This document shows positions 24,460-33,142 of a stretch of 64,000 nucleotides of DNA, in pieces. The position numbers and the translations under genes are program-made. The stretch's first letter is position 1. Each line of letters begins with the position of its first letter. Source of the DNA: Chloroflexota bacterium (GTDB lineage: Bacteria; Chloroflexota; Anaerolineae; Anaerolineales; UBA11579). The notes beneath the pieces are model-generated. The model ran no database searches. It was not told the DNA's origin and saw only the letters and a list, made by a program, of their open reading frames with translations. The stretch spans positions 1 through 64,000 of the forward strand of contig JABJGH010000065.1 in NCBI GenBank assembly GCA_018662365.1, read 5' to 3'.

Positions 24460-25218
24460 ATGAAACTTCTTTCTTTTTTTGCACATCCTGATGATGAAAC
24501 CATGCTTGCGGGGGGCATTCTTGCAATTTTATCTAAATTAGGTGTTGAAATCCATTATTTATCTGCTACCCGTGGTGAAGGCGGAGAGGTGGGAGAGCCG
24601 CCCCTTGCATCTCAAGAAAACCTAGGTGAGATTCGGAAAAAGGAATTGGCTTGCGCAGTCCACGCCCTTGGGAAGGTGGGCAGCCTGCAATTTATGGGAT
24701 ACAGAGATCCATTGGTTGGCCCCGATGATGAGCTATTTCCATTTATGGATGATCCCAAATTATTATCTCAACAAATTACAACAATCATTCAGGATTTGGA
24801 AATCGATGTGCTTTTGACACATGGCTCAAATGGAGAATATGGGCACCCCGCACATATCCTTTGCCATCAAGCTTCTATTGACGCCTTAAATCTCCTAAAA
24901 AAGAAACCTGCTTTATACACAGTTCAAGGAATGTATGAGGCACATCCCAAACCACGATTGGCAAACCAATCAGACCCCGCGCACATGATCCTAGATGTGA
25001 AATCTGTATTAAATAAGAAAATCAATGCCGCCCTTTGCCACAAATCTCAAAATGCATTATTTGTGCGACGTGCCTCAAAAGATTTAGGTCGTCCGGTGGA
25101 GGTTGAAGAGGTTGTGATGGAATTTGAAAGCCTGCATCGGGTTGTTCCAGAGCTTGAGGAAGGGGAAATATTGAAGGATGATATTTCCAAACTTCTTAGC
25201 CCCTTTACTATTAATTAA
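24460..25218 (+). CDS. PIG-L/LmbE family deacetylase
   Basis: A 252-aa zinc-dependent N-deacetylase. Metal ligands are in FAHPDDETMLAGG (His, Asp, Asp) and the distal NGEYGHPAH segment. Relatives deacetylate GlcNAc-inositol, GlcNAc-malate (bacillithiol pathway) or other GlcNAc conjugates; the substrate cannot be read from the sequence. It lies 21 bp after the PyrK-like gene and ends at a terminator, giving a two-gene operon. Confidence 0.92.
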   Translation: MKLLSFFAHPDDETMLAGGILAILSKLGVEIHYLSATRGEGGEVGEPPLASQENLGEIRKKELACAVHALGKVGSLQFMGYRDPLVGPDDELFPFMDDPKLLSQQITTIIQDLEIDVLLTHGSNGEYGHPAHILCHQASIDALNLLKKKPALYTVQGMYEAHPKPRLANQSDPAHMILDVKSVLNKKINAALCHKSQNALFVRRASKDLGRPVEVEEVVMEFESLHRVVPELEEGEILKDDISKLLSPFTIN

Positions 25219-25249
25219 AAAAGGGCTGGAAAGAACCCAGTCCCTTTCA
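25216..25249 (+). terminator. Terminator after the PIG-L gene
   Basis: AAAAAAGGGCTGG...CCCAGTCCCTTTC hairpin with a bulge, directly after the stop codon; the convergent phosphohexomutase gene ends 19 bp further on. Confidence 0.6.
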
Positions 25250-25267
25250 TCTCAAGTAATAATCTGC

Positions 25268-26728
25268 TTAGGAGACGTTTTTAGCAACTACTTCCCCAAA
25301 ATTTAATAAAGCCTCAACCATTTCTGGACTACGACCTTCTGCATAAACTCGCAAAACGGGTTCTGTGCCCGAGGGTCTGATCAATAACCAAGAATCATCT
25401 TCAAGAATATATTTACATCCATCTATAGTTGCCACTTCGGCCACCTTTTCACCACCAATTTCATTAGGGGCATTATCTGCCAATCGTTGAGTCATTCGGC
25501 TTTTTTCAACAGGTCTTTTTAATCTCAGATCTGTCCGGGCATAATGTGCTGGACCAACCTCTTTGTTCAAGTTCTCTACTAAATCAAAAAGGGACCCGCC
25601 TGATGTAGCGACAATCTCTATGAGCAGAAGCCCCATTAGCACCCCGTCCCCCTCAGGAATATGTCCTTTAAAGGAGATCCCCCCAGATTCTTCACCACCT
25701 AATAGAATATCCTCAGTCATCATTAGATCTGCAATATGGTTAAAACCAACTGGTGTTTCGTATACTTTAAGTCCATATTTATCAGCTAACCTATCAATCA
25801 TGCGGGTAGTGGAAACCGTTCGCACCACCGAGCCAGACATTCCCCTTTTCTCCACCAAATGTTTCAATGCCAGGCACATGATCTTATGGGGATCAATAAA
25901 ATTCCCTCGTTCATCCATCGCCCCAATTCGATCGGCATCCCCATCAAGGGCCAGCCCAAGACCACCTTTTCCAGTGCTGATCGCACCCGCGAGGGGGCCA
26001 AGATATTTTGCAATTGGCTCGGGATGGGCGCCACCAAAACCCGGGTTCATTTCTCCCCGAATTTCGTGCACTTCACAACCAGTCCCTTGCAAAATTCCTT
26101 TGATCGCTCCTCGGCCTGATCCAAACATTGAATCTACAACAACATGTTGGGGATTATCTGCGATTGCATCGAAATCTATCAGCGTTCGTAAATGTTGATA
26201 ATATTCTGTGATCGGGTTAAATCTTTTAATAAGTCCTAATTCGCGACCTCGATCGAAATCCATTTGGTTTGGACCGCGCCCACGACTTTCATTATCATTC
26301 AAATAAACTTCCACCCTGCGACATTGCTCCCTAGGTGCAGAAGCTCCGTTAGCGGACTTAAGTTTAATGCCGTTATATCTTGGGGGGTTATGAGAGGCTG
26401 TAATCATTATTCCCGCTTTAGCGCCCATTTTTTGAACAGCATATGAGATAGCAGGGGTCGGGCAATCCGATTGTGCCAAATAGGCCTTAAACCCATTAGC
26501 CGCTAAGACTCGGGCAACATCCCGCGCATAACGATCGGATAAGAAGCGAGTATCAAAACCGATCACAACCTTCAATTCAGAGGGGTTATTTGGTTCAGTA
26601 TTTCCATTGTCTCGTTTTTCTGCCAATATTGCATCGGCGATCGCTTGGGTGACCAAGCGTAAATTATAAAAAGTAAAAGTGTCCGAAATGACTGCTCTCC
26701 AGCCATCTGTTCCGAAATGTATCGGCAT
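25268..26728 (-). CDS. Phosphoglucomutase/phosphomannomutase
   Basis: A 486-aa alpha-D-phosphohexomutase with all four domains. The phosphoserine loop is TASHNPPRYNG, the metal loop DGDADR, the sugar-specificity loop GGEESGGISF, and the phosphate-binding loop RPSGTEP. The enzyme interconverts hexose 1- and 6-phosphates. GEESGG favours glucose/mannose over glucosamine. GGGAGAG precedes the ATG. The bifunctional pgi/pmi at 54 kb would supply related substrates. Confidence 0.95.
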   Translation of the reverse strand: MPIHFGTDGWRAVISDTFTFYNLRLVTQAIADAILAEKRDNGNTEPNNPSELKVVIGFDTRFLSDRYARDVARVLAANGFKAYLAQSDCPTPAISYAVQKMGAKAGIMITASHNPPRYNGIKLKSANGASAPREQCRRVEVYLNDNESRGRGPNQMDFDRGRELGLIKRFNPITEYYQHLRTLIDFDAIADNPQHVVVDSMFGSGRGAIKGILQGTGCEVHEIRGEMNPGFGGAHPEPIAKYLGPLAGAISTGKGGLGLALDGDADRIGAMDERGNFIDPHKIMCLALKHLVEKRGMSGSVVRTVSTTRMIDRLADKYGLKVYETPVGFNHIADLMMTEDILLGGEESGGISFKGHIPEGDGVLMGLLLIEIVATSGGSLFDLVENLNKEVGPAHYARTDLRLKRPVEKSRMTQRLADNAPNEIGGEKVAEVATIDGCKYILEDDSWLLIRPSGTEPVLRVYAEGRSPEMVEALLNFGEVVAKNVS

Positions 26729-26819
26729 TTACTCTCTCCCGTTTTACGTAAGTGACCAACATTTTAACACATCCAGGCCCTGAACTGCTAAAAATTCTGT
26801 TCCATGCTAAAATCGCCCT

Positions 26820-28472
26820 ATGACTATTAGTTTTGAAGATAAGATCAATTTTCTAAGAAATCAAAACATATTTAATGAGATTTCAGAAGAAGATCTTAGT
26901 AAAATTGCTCGCCGCTGGACGACCTCATCTTACACGGTAGATGAGGACATTTTTGCTAAGGGCAGCAATGATAGAAGCTTTTATATCCTATATTCTGGGG
27001 AAATTATTGAGTGGGAAGAAGTAGATGAAGAAATTAATATCATATCTACCCTAGGTGCATATGATGAATTCGGGAGTGAAGCTTTTATTTTCAATCGTTC
27101 TCGAATAGCCACTTTCACCTCAACAAAGAATTCAAAAGTTCTCACTATGACCGCCAGTAATTTTGAATGGCTATTGAGAAACTTCCCACAGATAAAAATA
27201 AATATGGATGCTTTGACAAAAGTCCATTCACAAGCGGAAAAACTTAATTTTGATTGGTTACATGAAGGGGAGATCATTTACATGATCACCCGGAGACATC
27301 CAGCAGAATTATGGATTGACTTACTTAAACCAGTAATAGCTCTGATTTCTTCTGGATTATTCTTATTAGTAACCAGATTTATCCCAGGCATGATCGGATT
27401 ATCCACTTTGATCGGTGGCGTATTGGCAATATTTAGTTTGCTTTGGATCATTTGGATGGGTTTTGACTGGCAAAACGATTATTTCATAATCACAAATGAG
27501 CGCATTGTTTGGGTGGAGGAAGTGATCCTGTCTCGTTCGAGTCGCCAAGAGATTCCTTTACCTCAAATACAATTTGTTAATGTAAGCCGAAGTTATTGGG
27601 GACGAGTTTTTAATTTCGGGGATGTAACAATTAGAACATATACGCATACCGGAAACCTGCGATTAACATTTGTAAGGGATCCGATGGAATTCCAGGCATT
27701 GGTGGATGAACAACTGGTTCGATCAAAAGACAAGGAAGAAGAATCAAAAACTGAAGCCCTGCGTCATTCTATTCGTCAAAGTTTGGGAATGGAGATCGAA
27801 ATTGAAGATGAAGAAATCTTAGAAGACCCCGAAAATGAGGAGAATTTCACGTTACTAAAAACTCGGACGGTTAGTTATGGTGAGATCACATACCATAAAC
27901 ATTGGATGGTCCTGTTAAAAGCCATTTGGTGGCAATTGGTTGGACTGGGGGCAATAGCAGTTGTATTATTCCTAAAAATCATTGGTTCATCGGATTCATT
28001 TGTCTCCATTTCCATGCAAACCACCCTTATGGGGTCCTTTATACTAGGAACAATTTTAATTTTCTTACTTTGGTACCATTTTGTTGATTATCGAAATGAC
28101 CTTTATCGATTAACCTCCGAAATGATTATTGATTTGGAAAAAAAACCTTTTGGTAAAGAAGATTCTAAAACAGCACCCCTCAAGAATATTCAAAGTATTC
28201 GAATTGCAAAACATGGACTTATTCAGGTTTTACTTAATTATGGATCGGTTAAAGTTAATGTGGCAGATGGTGTTTTAGACTTTATCTATGTACACAACCC
28301 AGCCCAAGTGCAAAGAGACATATTTTATAAAAAACGCCAGCTAGAAATTTCCCAAGAGAAAAGTGATACTACCCGAGAACACGAACGTATGACCGACTAT
28401 TTAAAAATGTATCGCAAGGTTTGGAAGGATGAAGATGACCAACCCAATAATATGCCGGAAGAAATCGAATAA
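26820..28472 (+). CDS. Cyclic-nucleotide-binding-like protein with duplicated membrane/bPH2 module
   Basis: A 550-aa protein. Residues 1-130 are a CRP-type cNMP-binding fold (FNEISEEDLSKIARRW, FYILYSGEIIEWEE). Then a two-helix membrane unit plus a bacterial PH-like (bPH2) domain occurs twice: helices near 165-215 with NDYFIITNERIVWVEEVILS, and helices near 365-420 with NDLYRLTSEMIIDLEKKPFG. A charged linker joins them. The family is poorly studied; a membrane sensor of a nucleotide or lipid is plausible. TAAAAT with an upstream TG lies 6 nt before the ATG without a Shine-Dalgarno. Confidence 0.85.
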   Translation: MTISFEDKINFLRNQNIFNEISEEDLSKIARRWTTSSYTVDEDIFAKGSNDRSFYILYSGEIIEWEEVDEEINIISTLGAYDEFGSEAFIFNRSRIATFTSTKNSKVLTMTASNFEWLLRNFPQIKINMDALTKVHSQAEKLNFDWLHEGEIIYMITRRHPAELWIDLLKPVIALISSGLFLLVTRFIPGMIGLSTLIGGVLAIFSLLWIIWMGFDWQNDYFIITNERIVWVEEVILSRSSRQEIPLPQIQFVNVSRSYWGRVFNFGDVTIRTYTHTGNLRLTFVRDPMEFQALVDEQLVRSKDKEEESKTEALRHSIRQSLGMEIEIEDEEILEDPENEENFTLLKTRTVSYGEITYHKHWMVLLKAIWWQLVGLGAIAVVLFLKIIGSSDSFVSISMQTTLMGSFILGTILIFLLWYHFVDYRNDLYRLTSEMIIDLEKKPFGKEDSKTAPLKNIQSIRIAKHGLIQVLLNYGSVKVNVADGVLDFIYVHNPAQVQRDIFYKKRQLEISQEKSDTTREHERMTDYLKMYRKVWKDEDDQPNNMPEEIE

Positions 28473-28506
28473 ATATCCATAATCCTATTTGTTATAATTG
28501 ATACTT

Positions 28507-29037
28507 ATGTCCTTACGAGAAATAATTACAATACCGAATGAGGTTCTAAAAAAGAAAGCCAAAAAAGTAACAGATTTTGGGAAGGATTTTCAAACCTTGA
28601 TCGACGATATGATCGAAACAATGAGGGATGCACCGGGCGTGGGATTAGCCGCTCCCCAGGTGAATATTCTCCAAAGATTAATTGTCGTGGAATATGGGGA
28701 TGAAGAAGATGAAACCGTTGATCCCAAACTTTTTGTAATGATCAATCCAGAAATAACTAGGGAATCTGAAGACAATTTGATCGGCATGGAAGGTTGTCTA
28801 TCCATCCCTAATTATTTTGGGGACGTCGAACGGGCATATGCAGTAACAGTGAAAGCAAAAAATCGTCATGGGAAAAACATGAAGGTAAAGGCCAAGGGTT
28901 GGCTAGCCAGAATCATCCAACATGAAATCGATCATTTGAATGGCGTTCTCTTTATAGATAAAGCGCTAAAAATCTATAGCAAAGAAGAGATTGAAGCTAT
29001 GGCCGAAAACGATGAAGTAGAAATTGAGGAAGAATAA
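28507..29037 (+). CDS. def: Peptide deformylase
   Basis: A 176-aa metalloenzyme removing the formyl group from nascent N termini. All three motifs are present: GVGLAAPQ, EGCLSIP and QHEIDHLNG. The C-terminal tail is acidic. ATG 28507 lies 8 nt after a TATAAT, so the mRNA may be leaderless; an in-frame TTG at 28498 would add three residues. It is followed by a terminator and then recF. Confidence 0.97.
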   Translation: MSLREIITIPNEVLKKKAKKVTDFGKDFQTLIDDMIETMRDAPGVGLAAPQVNILQRLIVVEYGDEEDETVDPKLFVMINPEITRESEDNLIGMEGCLSIPNYFGDVERAYAVTVKAKNRHGKNMKVKAKGWLARIIQHEIDHLNGVLFIDKALKIYSKEEIEAMAENDEVEIEEE

Positions 29038-29059
29038 AAACCTATTTGAACAATGTAGA

Positions 29060-29089
29060 TTGCCACGGAAAAAATCTGTGGCATTTTTA
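29060..29089 (+). terminator. Terminator after def
   Basis: TGCCACGGA...TCTGTGGCA hairpin (29061-29083) followed by TTTTT. Confidence 0.8.
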
Positions 29090-29104
29090 TAAAAAATTAT
29101 AATT

Positions 29105-30313
29105 ATGCAACTCAAACACCTATCCTTAACTAATTTTAGAAATTTTGCCCGGCTTGATGCAGCAATTCCAGATGAAACAACTCTGATCCTAGGTAGAAAT
29201 GCGCAGGGAAAAACAAGCATTCTAGAGGCAATTTATTACCTTGCAACCCTCTCTTCCTTTCACGCAGAAAGGGACCGGGAATTAATCAATTTTATTGAGG
29301 GTAGAAAGCCATTGGCTGTAGGAAGAATTGTTGCGGAATATAAAAAAGGTGGGCAAGATCACCAAATAGAAATTCGTCTGATCAAAGAGAAAACTCGAAA
29401 TGGAATAGACCGGGGAAGAAAAGAAGTACTGATTGATGGTGTGAAAAAACGAAACCGAGAAGCCATCGGAAATTTTAACGCTGTGCTATTTTTGCCTCAG
29501 ATGATGCAAATTATTGAAGGTTCACCCGGAGAACGGCGTCGGTTTTTAGATCTCCTTATAAGCCAAACCTCTCTCTCGTATACTGAAAATCTTAGCGAAT
29601 ATAATAAAGTCATCAGCCAGAGAAATGCTTTATTACGCCAACTTAATGAGAAGGGGGGAGACTCAGCCCAACTGGCATTTTGGGACGAACGCTTATCTAA
29701 ACGCGGTGCAGAGATCATATTAAAGCGGATTCAGGTAATCCAAGAATTAGAACAGATCGCCGCTCGAATTCATCATGAATTAACTCGAAGTAATGAGGTT
29801 CTGCGGTTTGCATACGATCCAGCGTACGACCCGGTGTCTACACCTGAAAATCAAATGTCTCTAATGGATGCCCCTACCGACCGAAGCATGTTTGCATTGG
29901 CTCAGATCGAAACTGGTTTCCGAGAGAGATTAGAATCAAATCGCCAAGAAGAGATCTTTCGCGGACAAACTTCAACAGGCCCCCACCGGGATGATATGCG
30001 TTTTTTGGCGAATGGGATTAGTTTAGGTACATTTGGCTCTCGAGGTCAAGTACGAACAGTAATGATGACGATGAAATTAGCTGAAGTGGTTTGGATGAAG
30101 GAAAAAACTGGGGAATACCCGGTACTTCTTTTGGACGAAGTACTCGCTGAATTAGACGAGATCAGACGTTCTGACCTCCTAAAATATGTCACTAATGGTC
30201 AACAAGCTCTTTTGACGACAACTGACCTCAATTTATTTGATCCAAAATTTACTGAAGGGAAAAAGGTTTGGAGAATTGAAGATGGTGTATTAGGGGATAA
30301 TACTGAAACCTAA
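29105..30313 (+). CDS. recF: DNA replication and repair protein RecF
   Basis: A 402-aa SMC-like ATPase. N-terminal LKHLSLTNFRNF, Walker A LGRNAQGKTSILEAIYYL, signature region TGPHRDDMRF...SRGQVRT, and Walker B VLLLDEVLAELD. RecF with RecO and RecR loads RecA at single-strand gaps. It is 65 bp after def and converges on rsmG. The usual dnaA-dnaN neighbourhood is absent here. Confidence 0.96.
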   Translation: MQLKHLSLTNFRNFARLDAAIPDETTLILGRNAQGKTSILEAIYYLATLSSFHAERDRELINFIEGRKPLAVGRIVAEYKKGGQDHQIEIRLIKEKTRNGIDRGRKEVLIDGVKKRNREAIGNFNAVLFLPQMMQIIEGSPGERRRFLDLLISQTSLSYTENLSEYNKVISQRNALLRQLNEKGGDSAQLAFWDERLSKRGAEIILKRIQVIQELEQIAARIHHELTRSNEVLRFAYDPAYDPVSTPENQMSLMDAPTDRSMFALAQIETGFRERLESNRQEEIFRGQTSTGPHRDDMRFLANGISLGTFGSRGQVRTVMMTMKLAEVVWMKEKTGEYPVLLLDEVLAELDEIRRSDLLKYVTNGQQALLTTTDLNLFDPKFTEGKKVWRIEDGVLGDNTET

Positions 30314-30327
30314 AGTTTAGTTAGTGA

Positions 30328-31041
30328 TCACAGGGGTCTTTTTTTGGGGACGCCGGTATGACGGGGATACTTTTTAGGTGTTTCGGAGACTTTTTTTACA
30401 ATTACCAAGGAACGCTCCTTCAAGCCGGGTATTTCAACCGGAATAATTTCCTTGATCTCCCCCCCCAACTCTTCCAACGCATTTTCTGCAATCTTAAGTT
30501 CATCTTCTGCGCCCTCCCCCTTTTGAGCGAGGACATATCCCCCAATTTTAACTAGCGGAAGCAAATATTCCAATAAAACCGGGAAATTTGCCAATGCTCT
30601 AGCCACTGCCCAATCATATTGCTCGCGGTGTCCGGGGTCTTGACCCAATTCTTCTGCACGTGTATTAAGGACGGACACATTTTCTAGGCCTAAAACTTGC
30701 ACCATATGGGTTAGAAATTGAGTCTTTTTTTGGACAGAATCCACTAGGCTAAGCTCGATATTTGGCATGAGGATTTTGAGGACTAATCCAGGGAATCCAG
30801 CGCCACTCCCTACATCAATCACCCTCCCATTTGGCTTCGCTTTTAGGCAACTAATGGAGTCTAAAAAATGTTTGACCCGGATTTCTGAATGATCTCGTAT
30901 TGCTGTGAGACTGGCGCGGTCATTCCAACTGACCATTTCTTGAGCATAGGTCAAAAACAAATCCATTTCTCGGTCACTTAGTTCACGAGAAACTAAATCA
31001 GCAGTTTCTTTTTTTAGTAAATTAAAATCATCAAAATCCAT
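30328..31041 (-). CDS. rsmG: 16S rRNA (guanine527-N7)-methyltransferase RsmG
   Basis: A 237-aa Rossmann-fold SAM methyltransferase: VIDVGSGAGFPGLVLKI, SLVDSVQKKTQFL, RAEELG, and VARALANFPVLLEYLLPLV are typical GidB segments. It methylates G527 of 16S rRNA; loss gives low-level streptomycin resistance in other bacteria. A good promoter (TTGCAT-16-TATAAT) ends 9 nt before the ATG, without a Shine-Dalgarno. Confidence 0.96.
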   Translation of the reverse strand: MDFDDFNLLKKETADLVSRELSDREMDLFLTYAQEMVSWNDRASLTAIRDHSEIRVKHFLDSISCLKAKPNGRVIDVGSGAGFPGLVLKILMPNIELSLVDSVQKKTQFLTHMVQVLGLENVSVLNTRAEELGQDPGHREQYDWAVARALANFPVLLEYLLPLVKIGGYVLAQKGEGAEDELKIAENALEELGGEIKEIIPVEIPGLKERSLVIVKKVSETPKKYPRHTGVPKKRPL

Positions 31042-31050
31042 AGATTAAGG

Positions 31051-31089
31051 ATTATACCGCTTGCAAGTGCTCATGCAAGACACTACTAT
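31051..31089. promoter_or_regulatory. Interleaved divergent promoters of rsmG and the C39/LysM gene
   Basis: Minus strand: -35 TTGCAT (31073-31078), 16-nt spacer, -10 TATAAT (31051-31056). Plus strand: -35 TTGCAA (31061-31066), 17-nt spacer, -10 TACTAT (31084-31089). Each -35 lies inside the other promoter's spacer, so RNA polymerase cannot occupy both at once. Confidence 0.65.
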
Positions 31090-31095
31090 GTAAAT

Positions 31096-32394
31096 ATGAA
31101 GAAAACTAAAATTTCTTTTCTCCTCTTGTATTTATTACTTAACAGTTTGTCCGTCTCGGCCACAACTGCAAATTCAAATTACATAATTCCTGAAAGTGCC
31201 TATATTTCAGGGGTTTATGGTTATGCTCAATCCTATGTGCTCTCCTGTGAATCTCGTTCGGCTGCGGATTTGTTGAAGTATTGGGGAATAAATGTTTCTG
31301 AAACTACATTTTTCAATAGTCTCCCCTCCTCTGATAATCCTAACAAAGGGTTCGTAGGAAATGTAAATGGCGCTTGGGGAAATATTCCCCCGAATTCGTA
31401 TGGTGTACATGCCTCGCCCGTGGCTCAAAACCTGCGCTATTACGGTTTAGACGCGGGGGCACAATATGGATATTCATATGACGAGCTTAAACATCAAATT
31501 GCGGCAGGCAACCCGGTGATTGTTTGGGTGATCGGTGATGTTTGGTCTGGCACGCCGGTGAGCTACACTTCATCAGATGGTGAAATTAGTACTGTAGCTA
31601 GATATGAACATAGCATGATCCTCATTGGTTATGATGCAAATTATGTATATTTAGTAAATGCTAGTAATGGTGCCAATGAAACTCATTCAATTTCTAATTT
31701 CCTAAATTCATGGGCCGTGCTAGGGTTTCAAGCAGTCATCGCGGATTTAGACGAATCCTCCCAGCCCCATACACCTTCTAATGAATCCGAAACGGATATC
31801 GATTCAGGTACCTATATCGTAAGACCAGGAGATTATTTAACTAAACTCGCTCAGATTTGGGGAGTACGGTGGCAAGATATCGCAGTGTTAAATAATATTA
31901 GCTACCCCTATATTTTGCATACGGGACAAATTCTAAAAACTCGAATAATTGATGGACCACCACCTGCTATCCCGACGAACACCCCAATCCCAGCCCCCAC
32001 CCAAGTCCCTGATGAAGAACCAAAATCTTCCCAAGGGACCTATACTGTTCAAAAAGGGGACTATCTTTCCCTAATCGCACGAAAGCTAAATATTAACTGG
32101 GTGGATATCGCAAAATTAAATAATATGCAATGGCCTTATACTTTGTATTCAGGAAATATATTGAAATTGCCTGGAAATACAAATTCCCCATTACCCGAAG
32201 AACCGATTCCCACCAATACCCCTGATTCAGGGAGTCCTCCACCCACATCCGGGATAAGCTATACCATCCAAAAGGGCGATTATTTGGTTCAATTGGGACG
32301 TGATTTTGGATTTTCATGGATTGAGGTCGCTACAATAAACAATATTTTTTATCCTTATATTGTTTATCCCGGCCAAGTTATTAAACTCCCCTAA
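31096..32394 (+). CDS. Secreted C39-like peptidase-fold protein with three LysM domains
   Basis: A 432-aa protein with a Sec signal peptide (SFLLLYLLLNSLSVSA). Residues 30-215 form a papain-like C39_2-type domain with Cys near 51 (YVLSCESRSAADLL) and His near 172 (EHSMILIGYD), followed by LVNASNG where the third residue is expected. Three LysM modules follow, at about 238-283, 315-360 and 389-432, each with the GDYL and L-N-N core, separated by Pro/Thr-rich linkers. LysM binds peptidoglycan-like glycans, so this is probably a wall-attached cysteine peptidase. A terminator follows. Confidence 0.88.
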   Translation: MKKTKISFLLLYLLLNSLSVSATTANSNYIIPESAYISGVYGYAQSYVLSCESRSAADLLKYWGINVSETTFFNSLPSSDNPNKGFVGNVNGAWGNIPPNSYGVHASPVAQNLRYYGLDAGAQYGYSYDELKHQIAAGNPVIVWVIGDVWSGTPVSYTSSDGEISTVARYEHSMILIGYDANYVYLVNASNGANETHSISNFLNSWAVLGFQAVIADLDESSQPHTPSNESETDIDSGTYIVRPGDYLTKLAQIWGVRWQDIAVLNNISYPYILHTGQILKTRIIDGPPPAIPTNTPIPAPTQVPDEEPKSSQGTYTVQKGDYLSLIARKLNINWVDIAKLNNMQWPYTLYSGNILKLPGNTNSPLPEEPIPTNTPDSGSPPPTSGISYTIQKGDYLVQLGRDFGFSWIEVATINNIFYPYIVYPGQVIKLP

Positions 32395-32416
32395 TTGTCC
32401 AATCTTTTTAACTAAA

Positions 32417-32445
32417 ACACCCCCGTTATTCTTTAACGGGGGTAA
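32417..32445. terminator. Terminator between the C39/LysM gene and infA
   Basis: ACCCCCGTTA (32419-32428), 5-nt loop, TAACGGGGGT (32434-32443): perfect 10-bp stem between convergent genes; only weak T-richness follows on either strand. Confidence 0.7.
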
Positions 32446-32503
32446 GTTTAATCATTTATACCAAATTTATCCAGCTCCACTCTTAATTTCGAATAATCGA
32501 ATT

Positions 32504-32761
32504 CTAGACGAGTGTTTCTGGGTTTGGGCGTGGTCGACTTTTATTGTAGCGGTAGGTTATTCGGCCTCGATTCAGGTCATAAGGGGACATTTCTAATGAA
32601 ACGCGGTCGCCCAATAAAATGCGGATATAATATCTTCGCATTTTTCCTGATAAATAGGCTAATACCTCATGATCATTATCAAGTTTTACTCGGAACTGTG
32701 TGCCGGGTAACGCCTCAATAACTGTACCTTCTACTTTAATCTTGTCTTGTTCTTTTGCCAT
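32504..32761 (-). CDS. infA: Translation initiation factor IF-1
   Basis: An 85-aa S1/OB-fold protein starting [20 protein letters not shown], with [18 protein letters not shown] and a basic C-terminal extension rich in Arg and Pro ([15 protein letters not shown]). IF-1 binds the A site of the 30S subunit. The start is set by homology; AGGAGAAAAG is 7-14 nt upstream. It stands alone here rather than in the usual ribosomal-protein cluster with rpmJ. Confidence 0.95.
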   Translation of the reverse strand: MAKEQDKIKVEGTVIEALPGTQFRVKLDNDHEVLAYLSGKMRRYYIRILLGDRVSLEMSPYDLNRGRITYRYNKSRPRPNPETLV

Positions 32762-33142
32762 ACAAAAACTTTTCTCCTGTTTAAAAAAAGAAACCTCGGA
32801 AACAGCACAAGTAGCCGAGATCGATATTTTTCGAGAGGTCATTCCTATAAAATAGGTTTCTAATATATTTTCATAGTTTTAACCAATACTTCTTTGCAAG
32901 GCTTCTTGCGACCGTATGATTATACTCGTTGGTTTAATCTATTGTCAAACAAGAATAATGAATAAATAGCGAAAACTACCTATAAAACAATCATTTCAGA
33001 CTGTTTTCCAATATTTACCCCAAAATAGTAGGATAAAACTAAGAATAACTCCAAAAATGGCACTCCCGACCAAAATCTCTAAGTCATTTTCAGCCTTAGA
33101 ATTAAGGTATACTTTGAGAACATTAGTGCAATTGGAGAAAAA
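32762..33142. other. Intergenic region: infA leader and mutase upstream region
   Basis: The infA leader (minus strand) contains ATCTCGG (32816-32822 region) pairing with CCGAGGT about 15 nt later, followed by TTCTTTTTTT just before the infA Shine-Dalgarno. This resembles an intrinsic terminator in the 5' leader. Toward the mutase gene a -10-like TATACT sits at 33108-33113. No coding frame or RNA gene is recognised in the AT-rich remainder. Confidence 0.45.

Noticed and set aside
25563..26198. 211-codon plus-strand frame inside the phosphohexomutase gene
   Set aside because: Shadow of a fully conserved enzyme on the other strand; Ser/Pro-rich composition typical of antisense frames.
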